Assembly (NCBI RefSeq): GCF_025244925.1
Contig: NZ_CP104275.1
Span: 2,294,001-2,358,000, forward strand
DNA from: Arthrobacter zhaoxinii
GTDB taxonomy: Bacteria > Actinomycetota > Actinomycetes > Actinomycetales > Micrococcaceae
Direction: 5' to 3'
Length of the DNA: 64,000 bases
Positions 43,157 through 53,438 of the stretch are shown in pieces. The number at the start of each line of letters is the position of its first letter. Positions within the stretch are counted from its first letter, which is position 1. The notes below the pieces were generated by a model. The model was not told the origin of the DNA, did no database searches, and worked only from the letters and a program-made list of their open reading frames with translations. The translations under genes were made by a program, and so were the position numbers.

Positions 43157-43801
43157 TCAGGGAGCCTCCGGAGTGCCGTTGGCGAGGGCGGCAACCAAGG
43201 CAGGCAGCAGCGCACGGAAGGCCTGCCCGCGGTGGCTGATCGCGTTCTTTTCCCCGCTGCTCAGTTCCGCACAGCTGCGGTCCTGCCCGGACGGCTGCAG
43301 GATCGGATCGTAGCCGAAGCCGCCCGTTCCCCGGGGAGTCTTCAGCAGCGTTCCCCGCAGTTCGCCGCGTTCGACGGTGTCGCCGCCGTCGGGCAGTGCC
43401 AGGGCAGCAGCGCAGACAAAGGCGGCTCCCCGGTGCTCGGCGGAAATGTCGCCCAGCTGGGCCAGGAGCAGTTCGAGGTTCGCGGCGTCGTCGCCGTGCC
43501 GGCCGGACCAGCGCGCCGAGAAAATGCCCGGCGCTCCCCCAAGCACGTCCACGGCCAGCCCGGAGTCGTCGGCAACGGCGGGCAGGCCGGTGGCAGCAGC
43601 TACCGCATGGGCCTTGAGCAGGGCATTCTCTTCAAAGGTCACGCCGGTTTCGGCGACGTCGGGAACACCGGCCGCCGCGGCGTCGATCACCTGCGTGTCG
43701 ACGTCGAGCCCGGGCACCTGCCCGCGCAGCAGTTCCCGCAGCTCGCGCAGCTTGCCCGGGTTGCGGGTGGCCAGGACCAGACGGGCTGTTGCCTGCGGCA
43801 T
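43157..43801 (-). CDS. rdgB: Non-canonical purine NTP pyrophosphatase (RdgB/HAM1)
   Basis: This housecleaning enzyme hydrolyses dITP, ITP and XTP to monophosphates so they are not built into DNA or RNA. It has 214 residues. The N-terminal LVLATRNPGKLRELRELL, the central FEENALLKAHAVAAATGLPA, VADDSGLAVDVLGGAPGIFS and GFGYDPIL are family hallmarks. The start ATG follows the rph stop with no spacer, so the two are translationally coupled. rph-rdgB order is conserved in actinobacteria. Confidence 0.96.
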   Translation of the reverse strand: MPQATARLVLATRNPGKLRELRELLRGQVPGLDVDTQVIDAAAAGVPDVAETGVTFEENALLKAHAVAAATGLPAVADDSGLAVDVLGGAPGIFSARWSGRHGDDAANLELLLAQLGDISAEHRGAAFVCAAALALPDGGDTVERGELRGTLLKTPRGTGGFGYDPILQPSGQDRSCAELSSGEKNAISHRGQAFRALLPALVAALANGTPEAP

Positions 43802-44575
<774 letters not shown>

Positions 44576-44763
44576 AGGCCCAGTCTATCGGCCGCGCGGT
44601 TACGTGCCCGGCGGACTGGCCCGCACGTAATGTGCCCCTACCCTTTCTCTCCCGCCGCCCGGCTCCTAGGGTGGCGCCGTACCGTCGGACCCCCTCCCGC
44701 GCGTCCCGAACACCGGGTGGGGAAACGACCTCCTGCAATGAGGCAGAAAGGATCGGCACGCAC

Positions 44764-46212
44764 ATGCGCAGACTTTCATCTATGGGGGTAGCCGTTTCGC
44801 TGGCCCTGGTATCGGCCCCGGCAACGGCAACAGCGGCTGAGCCCGCCGTCACGGAGCTCAGCGGGACGCTTCCCGGCGGAGCAACGTGGGCAGCACAGAT
44901 GCCGCAGGACTGGAACGGCAAGCTGGTGCTCTACAGCCACGGCTTCCGGCCCGGCCCCGACAATCCGGCGGAGGACCCGGGCTTTGAATCCACTGCCCAG
45001 GCGCTGACCGCGCGGGGATTTGCCGTGGCATCCTCGTCCTATGCAGACACCGGCTGGGCACTGGGAACAGCGGTGGAGGACCAGCTGGGCACCCTGGCCG
45101 CCTTCTCGGCCGCGGCCGGCGAGCCGGTCCGGACCATCGCCTTCGGCACCTCGATGGGCGGGCTGGTCAGCAGCCTCATAGCCGAAACCCCGGACAGCGG
45201 TGTGGACGGAGCGGTGAGCACCTGCGGGCTCCTGGGCGGCGGCATCAACCTGAACAACTACCAGCTGGACGGCATCCACGCGCTCGCCGAACTGCTCCTG
45301 CCCGGTGTGGAGCTGCAGTTGACGGGATTCCGCACCGCCGAGGAAGCCGGCGTCACCATCAACGCCCTGATGGGTGCCGTGGAGCAGGCACAGGCGACGC
45401 CGGAGGGCCGGGCCCGGCTGGCCCTGGCGGGAGCCCTGATGAACACACCCACCTGGTTCAGCGGAGACACGGAGCCGGGCCGGAACGATTACGCCGCCCA
45501 GCAGGAGGCGCAGTACAACTGGCTGCTGCAGACCATCCCGTTTGTGGTCGGCTCGCGTGCCTCGATTGTCAACGCCGCCGACGGCGACAGCGGCTGGAAC
45601 CAGGGGGTGGACTACCGCGCCCTGCTGCGGGACTCGGAGCAGCGGCAGCAGGTCAAGGCGCTCTACCGCAGTGCCGGCCTGGACCTGCGCCGGGACCTGC
45701 GCACCATCACCTCCACCGCAGACATCGCTCCGGATCCGGAAGCCCTGGACTGGATGGACCGCACCTCGACCCCGCACGGGAATCTCCTGATGCCGGTGCT
45801 GACCATGCATACCCTGGCCGACATCCTGGCACCGGTGGAGTACATGGAGGAGTACGCGGAGACGGTCCGGGAAGCCGGCGCCGGTCCGCTGCTGCGCCAG
45901 TCCTACGTGGAGCGGACCGGGCACTGCACCTTCACCGACGCGGAGCGGGTCGGCGCGGTGCTGGCCATGGACGAACGCCTCGATACCGGACGCTGGGGGA
46001 ACCTGGCCGAACCCCGGCGGCTTGACCGGGCCGCCGAATCACTGGGGCTGGGCGAAGCCGACTTCATCAGATACCGTCCCGCGGAGTTCGTCAACGACCG
46101 CAGCTACCCGCAGGACCCGGGCTACGGCCACGGCCACGGTCACGGCCACGGGCCCGGGAAAGGACACGGCCACGGAAACGGACACGGCCACGGCCCCGGG
46201 AAGGGCCGCTGA
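44764..46212 (+). CDS. Secreted alpha/beta hydrolase with His-Gly-rich tail
   Basis: A 482-residue exported protein. The signal peptide MRRLSSMGVAVSLALVSAP leads to a cleavage site near ATATA-AEP. A serine hydrolase elbow AFGTSMGGLVSSL lies near residue 140, and a C-terminal TGHCTFTDAE probably supplies the catalytic His. The last 30 residues are a repeat of Gly and His with Pro and Lys (GHGHGHGPGKGHGHG). Substrate is unknown; esterase or lipase activity is plausible. AAAGGA lies 11 bases before the ATG. It sits on the opposite strand within the murI-rph block and so looks inserted. Confidence 0.85.
   Translation: MRRLSSMGVAVSLALVSAPATATAAEPAVTELSGTLPGGATWAAQMPQDWNGKLVLYSHGFRPGPDNPAEDPGFESTAQALTARGFAVASSSYADTGWALGTAVEDQLGTLAAFSAAAGEPVRTIAFGTSMGGLVSSLIAETPDSGVDGAVSTCGLLGGGINLNNYQLDGIHALAELLLPGVELQLTGFRTAEEAGVTINALMGAVEQAQATPEGRARLALAGALMNTPTWFSGDTEPGRNDYAAQQEAQYNWLLQTIPFVVGSRASIVNAADGDSGWNQGVDYRALLRDSEQRQQVKALYRSAGLDLRRDLRTITSTADIAPDPEALDWMDRTSTPHGNLLMPVLTMHTLADILAPVEYMEEYAETVREAGAGPLLRQSYVERTGHCTFTDAERVGAVLAMDERLDTGRWGNLAEPRRLDRAAESLGLGEADFIRYRPAEFVNDRSYPQDPGYGHGHGHGHGPGKGHGHGNGHGHGPGKGR
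46120..46209 (+). repeat. Gly-His coding repeat at the hydrolase C-terminus
   Basis: Short in-frame GGCCAC units repeat, encoding two nearly alike blocks of GHGHGHGPGKG spaced by GN. Such a tail could bind zinc, copper or nickel. Confidence 0.8.
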
Positions 46213-46220
46213 CCGCGGGG

Positions 46221-47072
46221 CTATCCCGCCGGCCGGACCCCGCCCGGTACTGCGAGCGGCGCGGTGAAGGGGCTGCCGACGTCGTAGGAGACACCGGCGA
46301 CGGCGACCGCCAGGTCCCCGGCATAGGTTTCGCGTGCCTCGGAAACGCTGACGCTGGCATCGTTCCAGACCGGCAGATGTGTGAGCAGCAGCCGCCGGGC
46401 GTTTGCTGCGGTCGACGCTTCTCCGGCGCGGCGGCCGGTCAGGTGCACCCCTTCGATCGCGTCGTCGCGGCCCTCATGGAAGGCGGCTTCGCAGAGGAAG
46501 ACATCGGTGTCCCGGGCGGCATCCTCCAGCCCGGGGCAGGAATCGGTGTCCCCGGAATAGGCCAGGGTCCGGAGCACGGGCTCGCCGTCGGCGTCCAGGG
46601 TGCGGGCTTCCACTCGCAGGGCGTACGCCTCTTCGGCCGGGTGCCGCACCGGGTACGGGATTACGGTGAACGGCCCGATCTGCACCGGACTGCCGGCGGT
46701 CCAGTTGGAGAACTCGAAGTCCTCGTGCATGCCCGGATCCAGCTCCAGCCCGTAGGCGGTGGCCATGCGGTCTGCCGTGGCAGCCGGTCCCCAGACCTTG
46801 ATCCGGTCCCGGTTCCAGCCGGACGGGTCCCAGTGCACGGCCACGTGCAGGCCACACAGGTCCATGCAGTGGTCCGGATGCAGGTGGGTCAGCAGGACCG
46901 CGTCAATGTCCCGCAGGTCCATGTAGCGCTGCAGGGCGCCGAGGCTGCCGTTGCCGAGGTCGAGCAGGATCCTCCAGTCGCGGACGCCGTCGTTGGCGGT
47001 CACGAGGTAGCACGACGCCGGCGAGGCCGGGCCGGGGAAGGAGCCGCTGCAGCCCACAATGGTCAGTTTCAT
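46221..47072 (-). CDS. MBL-fold hydrolase, probable Rv1339-like cAMP phosphodiesterase
   Basis: A 283-residue metallo-beta-lactamase-fold protein. It has the metal motif [12 protein letters not shown], a further His in [10 protein letters not shown], and Asp in [12 protein letters not shown], with a C-terminal [10 protein letters not shown]. It begins [15 protein letters not shown]. The gene overlaps murI by four bases and belongs to the murI-MBL-rph block; the mycobacterial member at this place (Rv1339) is an atypical class II cAMP phosphodiesterase. The same role is inferred here from position and fold; an RNase Z-like role is the main alternative. Confidence 0.85.
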   Translation of the reverse strand: MKLTIVGCSGSFPGPASPASCYLVTANDGVRDWRILLDLGNGSLGALQRYMDLRDIDAVLLTHLHPDHCMDLCGLHVAVHWDPSGWNRDRIKVWGPAATADRMATAYGLELDPGMHEDFEFSNWTAGSPVQIGPFTVIPYPVRHPAEEAYALRVEARTLDADGEPVLRTLAYSGDTDSCPGLEDAARDTDVFLCEAAFHEGRDDAIEGVHLTGRRAGEASTAANARRLLLTHLPVWNDASVSVSEARETYAGDLAVAVAGVSYDVGSPFTAPLAVPGGVRPAG

Positions 47073-48070
47073 TCCGTGCCGTTCCGGGAGGCGCCGCTGT
47101 GCGCCTCCATCCGTTCAGGGGCGTCCGCCCGGGCGGCGGCAATCATCTGCGGGGTGACCCGGGCCATGCTGCCGGTGGGGTATTGCGCGGAGACGTGCTC
47201 CACCTGCTGGACGCTGAGGACCTCGGGGCCCAGGAAGCGCCGGGCGAGCAGTTCGAAGGAGGCCGAGTCTCCGGTGGCAACAAAGGTGTGCTGCGGAGGA
47301 GTCTGCAGACGCCGTTCAATCCCGTGGGAAATCAGGGCCCGGTAGACGTCCTTGGCGGTTTCCTCGGCACTGGAGACAAGCGTGACGCCGTCGCCCATGA
47401 CATACGAAATCACGCCGGTAAGGAGCGGATAGTGGGTGCAGCCCAGGACCAGGGTGTCCACGTCACGGGCCTTCAGCGGAGCCAGGTATTCCTCGGCAGT
47501 GGCCAGCACGTCGGGGCCGGACGTGATGCCCGCTTCGACAAACTCCACGAACGCCGGGCAGGCCACCGAGGAGACCTGCAGGTGCGGGGCCGCGGCGAAG
47601 GTGTCGTCATAGGCGCGCGAGCCCACCGTGGCGGCCGTGCCGATGACGCCGATCCGTCCGGTGCGGGTAGCGGCGACTGCCCGGCGGACAGCCGGCTGGA
47701 TGACTTCGATGACCGGGATGCCGTAGCGGCGGGTGTAGCGTTCGCGGGCGTCGCGCAGGACGGCGGCGGAGGCGGAGTTGCATGCAATCACCAGGAGTTT
47801 GACGCCGGAATCCACCAGCTCGTCCATCACGCCCAGGGCCTTGGCCCGGACTTCCGCTATCGGCAGGGGTCCGTAGGGTCCGTTGGCGGTATCCCCCACG
47901 TACATGATCGCTTCGTTGGGCAGCTGGTCCAGGACGGCGCGGGCGACCGTCAGGCCGCCGACGCCGGAGTCGAAGATGCCGATCGGGGCGTCCGGGTCCT
48001 TGACCCGGACTGCTTCAGGCTGTGATGTGCCCAGTGGATGCGGGGAGGTGCTGGCCGGGTGCGAACTCAT
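47069..48070 (-). CDS. murI: Glutamate racemase
   Basis: This makes D-glutamate for peptidoglycan. The core begins [20 protein letters not shown], and the catalytic cysteine pair is in [12 protein letters not shown] and [11 protein letters not shown]. Length is 333 residues from the ATG at 48070, with a Pro/Ser-rich lead of about 20 residues. The start is uncertain: an in-frame ATG 39 bases upstream is also possible, while GGAGGA lies too far (16 bases) from 48070. TATTGT 9 bases upstream of 48070 could be a -10 box. Confidence 0.95.
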   Translation of the reverse strand: MSSHPASTSPHPLGTSQPEAVRVKDPDAPIGIFDSGVGGLTVARAVLDQLPNEAIMYVGDTANGPYGPLPIAEVRAKALGVMDELVDSGVKLLVIACNSASAAVLRDARERYTRRYGIPVIEVIQPAVRRAVAATRTGRIGVIGTAATVGSRAYDDTFAAAPHLQVSSVACPAFVEFVEAGITSGPDVLATAEEYLAPLKARDVDTLVLGCTHYPLLTGVISYVMGDGVTLVSSAEETAKDVYRALISHGIERRLQTPPQHTFVATGDSASFELLARRFLGPEVLSVQQVEHVSAQYPTGSMARVTPQMIAAARADAPERMEAHSGASRNGTE

Positions 48071-48164
48071 AATGTAACGACAATAGTCCTCCCCCGGGCG
48101 CTGGGACATTCACGGTTCCGTGCCCTTGCTCACAAAGGTATCTGCCGAAGCGGGCTGATGCCCG

Positions 48165-48722
48165 TCAGTTCAGGGACTCCAGCAGTGCCTGCATCAGCGT
48201 CTCCTGCAGCCATGTGACGAAGTTGTACACCAGCGCAAGGTATCCGTCGACGTCCTGGGCCTTGGAGGGATCGGTGATGTCATGCAGCCGCTCGGCGGTT
48301 TCGTCGTCCTCAATGCCCAGGCGGTCGCCCAGCACCAGCCGGACGTCGTTGAGCGCCCGGGCGAAAAGCTGCGCCTGCTCGGTGTCCAGCCGCAGCGGAG
48401 CCGCTTCAAGCTGCAGCGCGGCGGAACGGAGGGCACCCTGTTTCGATTCCCGCAGCGAGCGTTCCGTGAACCGCCGGAACTCCAGGGCGTCGTCGTCGTT
48501 GCCTGTAGTGCCGCTGGGGAGCAGCCGCAGCAGCGCGGAATCTTCGGGGACGGCGGCCGACGGGTCGATGCCGACCATGGCGGCGAGGGGATCAGCGTCC
48601 GCTGCCGTGTCCGGTTCGAGGAGCTCCTGCACGTCGGAGAAAAGTTTGCGCAGCAGGTCCCGCTCCCCCGGTTCCAGGTTTGCGGTAATGCCCTTGCGGG
48701 TGAGCTTGAAGCCGGTGGCCAC
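48165..48722 (-). CDS. DUF2017 family protein
   Basis: A 185-residue protein from a GTG start, beginning MATGFKLTRKGITANLEPGE. It is acidic and helical, with SALLRLLPSGT and ALNDVRLVLGDRLGIEDDE. This family (Rv1332 in mycobacteria) is always found next to clpS in actinobacteria, suggesting a role in ClpS/ClpAP substrate delivery, though its function is not established. It ends VTWLQETLMQALLESLN. Confidence 0.88.
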   Translation of the reverse strand: MATGFKLTRKGITANLEPGERDLLRKLFSDVQELLEPDTAADADPLAAMVGIDPSAAVPEDSALLRLLPSGTTGNDDDALEFRRFTERSLRESKQGALRSAALQLEAAPLRLDTEQAQLFARALNDVRLVLGDRLGIEDDETAERLHDITDPSKAQDVDGYLALVYNFVTWLQETLMQALLESLN

Positions 48723-48776
48723 GTCTATCCGTTTCTATTCTGGGTCTTGGGGCTGGGTCTTTAGGGGGCGGCGGCG

Positions 48777-49085
48777 CTAAGCCGCGTCCGCCTTCTGGAA
48801 GGTGGCCCACAGCCCGTAGGAGTGCATCGCGAGGGTGTCCCGTTCCGCGGATTCGCGTGATCCGGTGGCCACCACGGATTTCCCGGCCTCGTGCACTTCC
48901 AGCATCAGGCGGTGGGATTTGGACTCCGAGTAGCCGAAGTAGCTCTGGAAAACGTAGCTGACATAGCTCATCAGGTTGACCGGGTCATTCCAGACAATCA
49001 CGACCCAGGGGATGTCCGCTGCCGTGAGGCCTTGGGTCTCCTCACGTGTCAGGGTGTCCGTTCCGGTCGCAGTGCTGGTAGCCAT
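48777..49085 (-). CDS. clpS: ATP-dependent Clp protease adaptor ClpS
   Basis: The N-end-rule adaptor that hands substrates with Leu, Phe, Trp or Tyr N-termini to ClpC or ClpA. The 102 residues include [20 protein letters not shown], the N-end pocket motif, and [26 protein letters not shown] lies 7 bases before the ATG and there is no ribosome site, so it is probably leaderless. It is divergent from pncB with 86 bases between the two start codons. Confidence 0.96.
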   Translation of the reverse strand: MATSTATGTDTLTREETQGLTAADIPWVVIVWNDPVNLMSYVSYVFQSYFGYSESKSHRLMLEVHEAGKSVVATGSRESAERDTLAMHSYGLWATFQKADAA

Positions 49086-49092
49086 GGTTCCA

Positions 49093-49171
49093 ATTGTAGT
49101 GAGAAATCCGTTTCGGACCTGCGCCCGGCCACCGTCTCCTCATTCGGGATAAGCGGGTTAGAGTTTTGCCT
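49093..49171. promoter_or_regulatory. Back-to-back leaderless promoters of clpS and pncB
   Basis: On the minus strand TACAAT (complement of 49093-49098) lies 7 bases before the clpS ATG. On the plus strand TAGAGT (49059-style spacing, at 49159-49164) lies 7 bases before the pncB GTG at 49172. The -35 boxes are not clear. Confidence 0.5.
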
Positions 49172-50491
49172 GTGAACAGTCCCGCCTCCTCCCCGAATTC
49201 CGCCCTCTACACGGACCACTACGAGCTGACCATGCTCCAGGCCGCCCTCCACGCGGGCACGGCCTCCCGCCGGTCCGTGTTCGAAGTCTTTGCCCGGCGT
49301 CTGCCGGACGGCCGCCGCTACGGCGTCACCGCCGGTACGGGCCGCATCCTGGAGGCCCTGGAAAATTTCCGTTTTGACCAGCCGCAGCTGGATTTCCTGG
49401 CCGACACCAACGTGGTGGATGAAGGCACCCTCGCGTGGCTGGCGGATTTCCGGTTCTCCGGCAACATCTACGGCTACGCCGAGGGTGAAGCCTACTTCCC
49501 GCAGTCCCCGCTGCTGATTGTCGAATCCACCTTCGGTGAGGCCTGCATCCTCGAGACCATGGTCCTGTCCATGCTCAACCACGACAGCGCCATTGCCTCC
49601 GCGGCCTCCCGTATGACCTCCGCCGCCGACGGCCGCCCGTGCATTGAAATGGGTTCGCGCCGCACGCACGAGGAAGCAGCCGTTGCCGCAGCCCGCGCCG
49701 CGGTGATTGCCGGGTTCAACAGCACCTCCAACCTGGAGGCGGGACGGCGCTACGGCCTGAAGACGGTCGGTACGGCCGCGCATTCCTTCACGCTCCTGCA
49801 CGATTCCGAGAAGGAAGCCTTCACCGCGCAGACGGCGGCGCTGGGGGCGGGCACGTCCCTGCTGGTGGATACGTACGACGTCGAGCAGGGAGTCCGCACG
49901 GCCGTGGAGGTCGCCGGACCGTCCCTGGGCGGCGTGCGGCTGGATTCCGGGGACCTTGTGGCGCAGGCCCGCTGGGTGCGCGATCTGCTTGACGAGCTGG
50001 GCAACACAGACACCCGCATCATGGTCACGTCCGACCTGGACGAGTTCGCCATCGCGGCGCTGGCCTCGGCGCCCGTGGATACCTACGGCGTCGGCACCTC
50101 CCTGGTCACCGGTTCCGGCGCCCCCACCGCCGGCATGGTCTACAAGCTGGTCAGCCGCGAGGGAGACGACCACGAGTTCGTCTCCGTGGCCAAGGCCGCG
50201 AAGAACAAGGTGTCGCTCGGCGGACGGAAGTACGCGCTGCGGCGCCTGGATGACCACGGGACGGCGACCGCCGAGGTGATCGGCATCGGCCACGCCCCGG
50301 AGAACGACGGCGATGACCGTACCCTGCTGCACCAGTTCGTGGCCGACGGCCGCGTCCTGCCCGGCTGGACCGGGCCCGAGGCGGTGACGCGTGCTGCGCA
50401 GCGGCACGCGGCGTCCCTCGCCGAACTGCCCACCTCGGTGAACCGCCTGCAGCGCGGCGAACCTGCCATCCCCACCGAATACGAGGAGTAA
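49172..50491 (+). CDS. pncB: Nicotinate phosphoribosyltransferase
   Basis: This forms nicotinate mononucleotide from nicotinate and PRPP in NAD salvage. The 439 residues contain ALYTDHYELTMLQAALHAG, FEVFARRLPDGRRYGVTAG, EMGSRRTHEEAAVAAARAA, GTAAHSFTLLH with the phosphorylated histidine region, and GVRLDSGDLVAQARW. The GTG at 49172 was chosen because TAGAGT lies 7 bases ahead, giving a leaderless start; TTG two codons earlier is the alternative. The nicotinamidase gene follows after 2 bases, a functional pair. Confidence 0.95.
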   Translation: MNSPASSPNSALYTDHYELTMLQAALHAGTASRRSVFEVFARRLPDGRRYGVTAGTGRILEALENFRFDQPQLDFLADTNVVDEGTLAWLADFRFSGNIYGYAEGEAYFPQSPLLIVESTFGEACILETMVLSMLNHDSAIASAASRMTSAADGRPCIEMGSRRTHEEAAVAAARAAVIAGFNSTSNLEAGRRYGLKTVGTAAHSFTLLHDSEKEAFTAQTAALGAGTSLLVDTYDVEQGVRTAVEVAGPSLGGVRLDSGDLVAQARWVRDLLDELGNTDTRIMVTSDLDEFAIAALASAPVDTYGVGTSLVTGSGAPTAGMVYKLVSREGDDHEFVSVAKAAKNKVSLGGRKYALRRLDDHGTATAEVIGIGHAPENDGDDRTLLHQFVADGRVLPGWTGPEAVTRAAQRHAASLAELPTSVNRLQRGEPAIPTEYEE

Positions 50492-50493
50492 GC

Positions 50494-51111
50494 ATGGCCC
50501 GCGCCCTGATTATTGTCGACGTGCAGAACGACTTCTGCGAAGGCGGCTCGCTGGCAGTGGCCGGCGGGGCCGACCTCGCCGGTGTCATCACCGATTACGT
50601 GGAGACCTCGGCAGGCCGGTACGACCTGGTCGCGGCAACCCAGGACTGGCACATCGATCCCGGTGCACATTTCTCCGAAACACCGGACTTCGTGGACTCC
50701 TGGCCGCGGCACTGCGTGGCAGGGACTCCCGGCGCGCAGCTGCACCCGGACCTGGATACCGAGCTGGTTGATGCCTTCTTCCGCAAGGGCCAGTACGAGG
50801 CCGCCTATTCCGGTTTCGAGGGTGTCCTGGCCCCGGACGTGGAGGTGCCCCTGGGCGACCCCGAAGCGGAGCCCGATGCGGACACGGAAACCCTCAGCCT
50901 GGACGACTGGCTGCGGGACAATGACGTGGACGAGGTGGTGGTGCTGGGCCTGGCTGCGGACTACTGCGTACGCGCCACCGCCCTGGACGCCCTTGCCGCC
51001 GGCTACACCACCGCGGTGATTCCGGAGCTGTGCCGCGGCATCAAGCGGGAGACCACGCTCGCGGCGTGGGCGGAACTGGAAGACGCCGGCGTCGAGATCA
51101 TCGACCTGTAA
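50494..51111 (+). CDS. pncA: Nicotinamidase (isochorismatase family)
   Basis: It deamidates nicotinamide to nicotinate, the substrate of the upstream PncB. The 205 residues hold the triad: Asp in LIIVDVQNDFCEGG, Lys in FRKGQYEAAYSGF, and Cys in GLAADYCVRATALDA. The metal-binding TQDWHIDPGAHF is also present. It is about 20 residues longer than most because of an acidic insertion LGDPEAEPDADTETLS. Such enzymes also activate pyrazinamide. Confidence 0.95.
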   Translation: MARALIIVDVQNDFCEGGSLAVAGGADLAGVITDYVETSAGRYDLVAATQDWHIDPGAHFSETPDFVDSWPRHCVAGTPGAQLHPDLDTELVDAFFRKGQYEAAYSGFEGVLAPDVEVPLGDPEAEPDADTETLSLDDWLRDNDVDEVVVLGLAADYCVRATALDALAAGYTTAVIPELCRGIKRETTLAAWAELEDAGVEIIDL

Positions 51112-51128
51112 CCGCCGCACGCCACGCG

Positions 51129-51160
51129 AAGGGCCGGCCCGCTTCTGCGGGCCGGCCCTT
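51129..51160. terminator. Terminator between pncA and the helicase gene
   Basis: AAGGGCCGGCCCGC pairs with its complement over 14 bases around TTCT and continues into further T residues. It can serve both convergent genes. Confidence 0.88.
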
Positions 51161-51170
51161 TTGCCTGCCG

Positions 51171-52967
51171 CTACTTACGGCCGATGAACCAGTCCTGCAG
51201 CTTCTTCAGCCGCTTGTTCAGCTGCTCCTCGTTGGCCTGCGCCACGGGCGGCCCGCCGCAGATCCGCCGCAGTTCGCTGTGCACCACCCCGTGGGGCATG
51301 CCGGAGCGGGCGGACCAGGCTGAAACGTTCTTCGCCAGCTCTGCCCGCAGCTCGGTGAGCCGGCGGTGGTCCACCACTTCGGGGGCTTCCACCGGGGCTG
51401 CCTCCGCGGCGGCGCCGGAGCGGCGGCCCCTGCGGGAGAGCTGCTCATGCTGGCGCTGGCGCAGCAGGGTGCTCATCTGGTCCGCGTCCAGCAGGCCGGG
51501 GATGCCGAGGAAGTCCTGTTCCTCCTCGCTGCCCAGCGCGCCTCCTGTGCCGAACTCGCCGCCGTCGAACAGTACCCGGTCAAAGGAGGCCTGGGATTCC
51601 AGAGCCTCGAACTTCTGCTTGGTCAGCTCGCCGGAGGCCTTTTCCTCACGGTTGGCCGCCTCCATGAGGCTGTCCTCCAGGCCGAAGCCTTCCTCCTCCA
51701 GGTGGTTGTCCGGGCGGTCCAGTGCGTGGTCGCGTTCAACTTCCATCTGGTTGGCCAGCGCCATCAGGTTCGGCACGGACGGCAGGAACACCGACGCCGT
51801 TTCGCCGCGCTTGCGGGCACGCACGAAACGCCCCACGGCCTGCGCGAAGAACAGCGGCGTGGCGGTGGAGGTGGCATACACGCCGACGGCGAGGCGGGGC
51901 ACGTCCACGCCTTCGGACACCATGCGCACCGCAACCATCCAGCGCTGGGTGCCGGCGGAGAACTCCTCGATTTTTTCGGAGGCCTTGGCATCGTCCGAAA
52001 GGATCACGGTGGGTGATTCGCCCATGATCTTCTTCAGCCAGCCGGCGTAGGCGCGGGCGTCGTCGTGGTCCGTGGCAATCACCAGCCCGCCGGCGTCGGG
52101 CACGGACCGGCGCACCTCGGTGAGGCGGCGGTCCGCGGCGGCCAGCACCGCGGGGATCCACTCGCCGGTGGGGTTCAGGGCGGTGCGCCAGGCCTGCGCG
52201 GTGATGTCCTTGGTCACCGCGGCTTCGCCCAGCGACGCGGCCATTTCATCGCCTGCACTGGTCCGCCAGCGCATCTGCCCGGAATAGGCCATAAACATCA
52301 CCGGGCGGACCACGTGGTCCTTGAGCGCCTGGCCGTAGCCGTAGGTGTAGTCCGCCTTGGACCGGCGGATCCCGTCCCGGTCTTCGACGTACTCCACGAA
52401 GGGAATGGCTGCCGTATCGGAGCGGAACGGCGTACCGGTCAGGGAAAGCCGCTTCACGGCCGGTTCGAACGCTTCCCGGATGCCGTCGCCCCAGGACAGG
52501 GCGTCGCCGCCGTGGTGGATTTCGTCCAGGATCACCAGGGTGCGGGCAGCCTCGGTCTTGGCGCGGTGCAGCATCGGCTTGGACGCCACCTGCGCGTAGG
52601 TGACGGCCACGCCGATGAACCCGTGTCCGTGCCGTCCGTCGGCGTTCTTGAAGTTCGGGTCGATGGCCAGGCCCACCTTGGCGGCGGCGTCGGCCCACTG
52701 CCGCTTCAGGTGGTCCGTGGGCGCGACGACGGTGATGCGGTTGACGATGCCGCGTTCCACCAGTTCGTTCGCCACCCGCAGGGCGAAGGTGGTTTTACCG
52801 GCGCCGGGGGTTGCCACGGCGAGGAAGTCGCTGGCATTGGACGCAAAGTACTTCTCCAGTGCCTCCGCCTGCCACTGGCGCAGCTTCGGGGCGGTACCCC
52901 AGGCGGCACGTTCGGGATACGCGGGCGGCAGGGACGCACCGGCGCCGAACAGGGTTTCGGAACTCAC
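51171..52967 (-). CDS. DEAD/DEAH-box superfamily 2 helicase
   Basis: A 598-residue SF2 helicase. Walker A is ATPGAGKTTFALRVA, motif II DEIHHGG (DEIH box), motif III LTGTPFRS and motif VI QAVGRFVRARKRGE. The order matches restriction-helicase-like SF2 proteins. The C-terminal 200 or so residues are acidic and Arg-rich with a coiled-coil (ANREEKASGELTKQKFEALE). The GTG start has no strong ribosome site. The DNA or RNA substrate is unknown; it is commonly found next to DUF3039 in this group. Confidence 0.92.
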   Translation of the reverse strand: MSSETLFGAGASLPPAYPERAAWGTAPKLRQWQAEALEKYFASNASDFLAVATPGAGKTTFALRVANELVERGIVNRITVVAPTDHLKRQWADAAAKVGLAIDPNFKNADGRHGHGFIGVAVTYAQVASKPMLHRAKTEAARTLVILDEIHHGGDALSWGDGIREAFEPAVKRLSLTGTPFRSDTAAIPFVEYVEDRDGIRRSKADYTYGYGQALKDHVVRPVMFMAYSGQMRWRTSAGDEMAASLGEAAVTKDITAQAWRTALNPTGEWIPAVLAAADRRLTEVRRSVPDAGGLVIATDHDDARAYAGWLKKIMGESPTVILSDDAKASEKIEEFSAGTQRWMVAVRMVSEGVDVPRLAVGVYATSTATPLFFAQAVGRFVRARKRGETASVFLPSVPNLMALANQMEVERDHALDRPDNHLEEEGFGLEDSLMEAANREEKASGELTKQKFEALESQASFDRVLFDGGEFGTGGALGSEEEQDFLGIPGLLDADQMSTLLRQRQHEQLSRRGRRSGAAAEAAPVEAPEVVDHRRLTELRAELAKNVSAWSARSGMPHGVVHSELRRICGGPPVAQANEEQLNKRLKKLQDWFIGRK

Positions 52968-53105
52968 GCGGAAAACGCACCCCTTCCCGGCTCTCGACGG
53001 GTGGGCGCAGGCGTAATAACAGTGGTCATGCAGGCATCAGGACTAACTGCCTTCACCGCGGAAGGCTGGGAAACGGAGCGGGCACATCACGGCCGGAAGA
53101 ACGTA

Positions 53106-53414
53106 CTACTTCTTACCCTTGGGGTCGTCGCCTTCGGGACGCAGGCCGTCGTAGACTTCCTTGCACGTGGGACAGACGGGGAACTTTTTCGGGTCACGTC
53201 CGGGTGTCCAGACCTTGCCGCAAAGGGCGATGACGGGCTCGCCCGAAAGCGCGGATTCCATGATCTTTTCCTTGCGGACATAGTGGGCAAAGCGCTCACT
53301 GTCGCCGGGTTCCAGCTCTTCGCGGAGTTCTTCGCGCTCGATGGTGGCCGTGGACGTACCGTTGTCATCCAGGCGGCGGGGATCGTTTTCGAAAGGATCG
53401 GGAGGCAGGCTCAT
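53106..53414 (-). CDS. DUF3039 domain protein
   Basis: A 102-residue actinobacterial protein from the ATG at 53414, MSLPPDPFENDPRRLDD. It has the DUF3039 core ERFAHYVRKEKIMESALSGE and a probable zinc site CGKVWTPGRDPKKFPVCPTC. TAAGAT lies 7 bases before this ATG, indicating a leaderless start. Function is unknown. It sits between the helicase and the ABC exporter. Confidence 0.9.
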   Translation of the reverse strand: MSLPPDPFENDPRRLDDNGTSTATIEREELREELEPGDSERFAHYVRKEKIMESALSGEPVIALCGKVWTPGRDPKKFPVCPTCKEVYDGLRPEGDDPKGKK

Positions 53415-53438
53415 GCGTTCCATCTTAGTACCCGCAGA

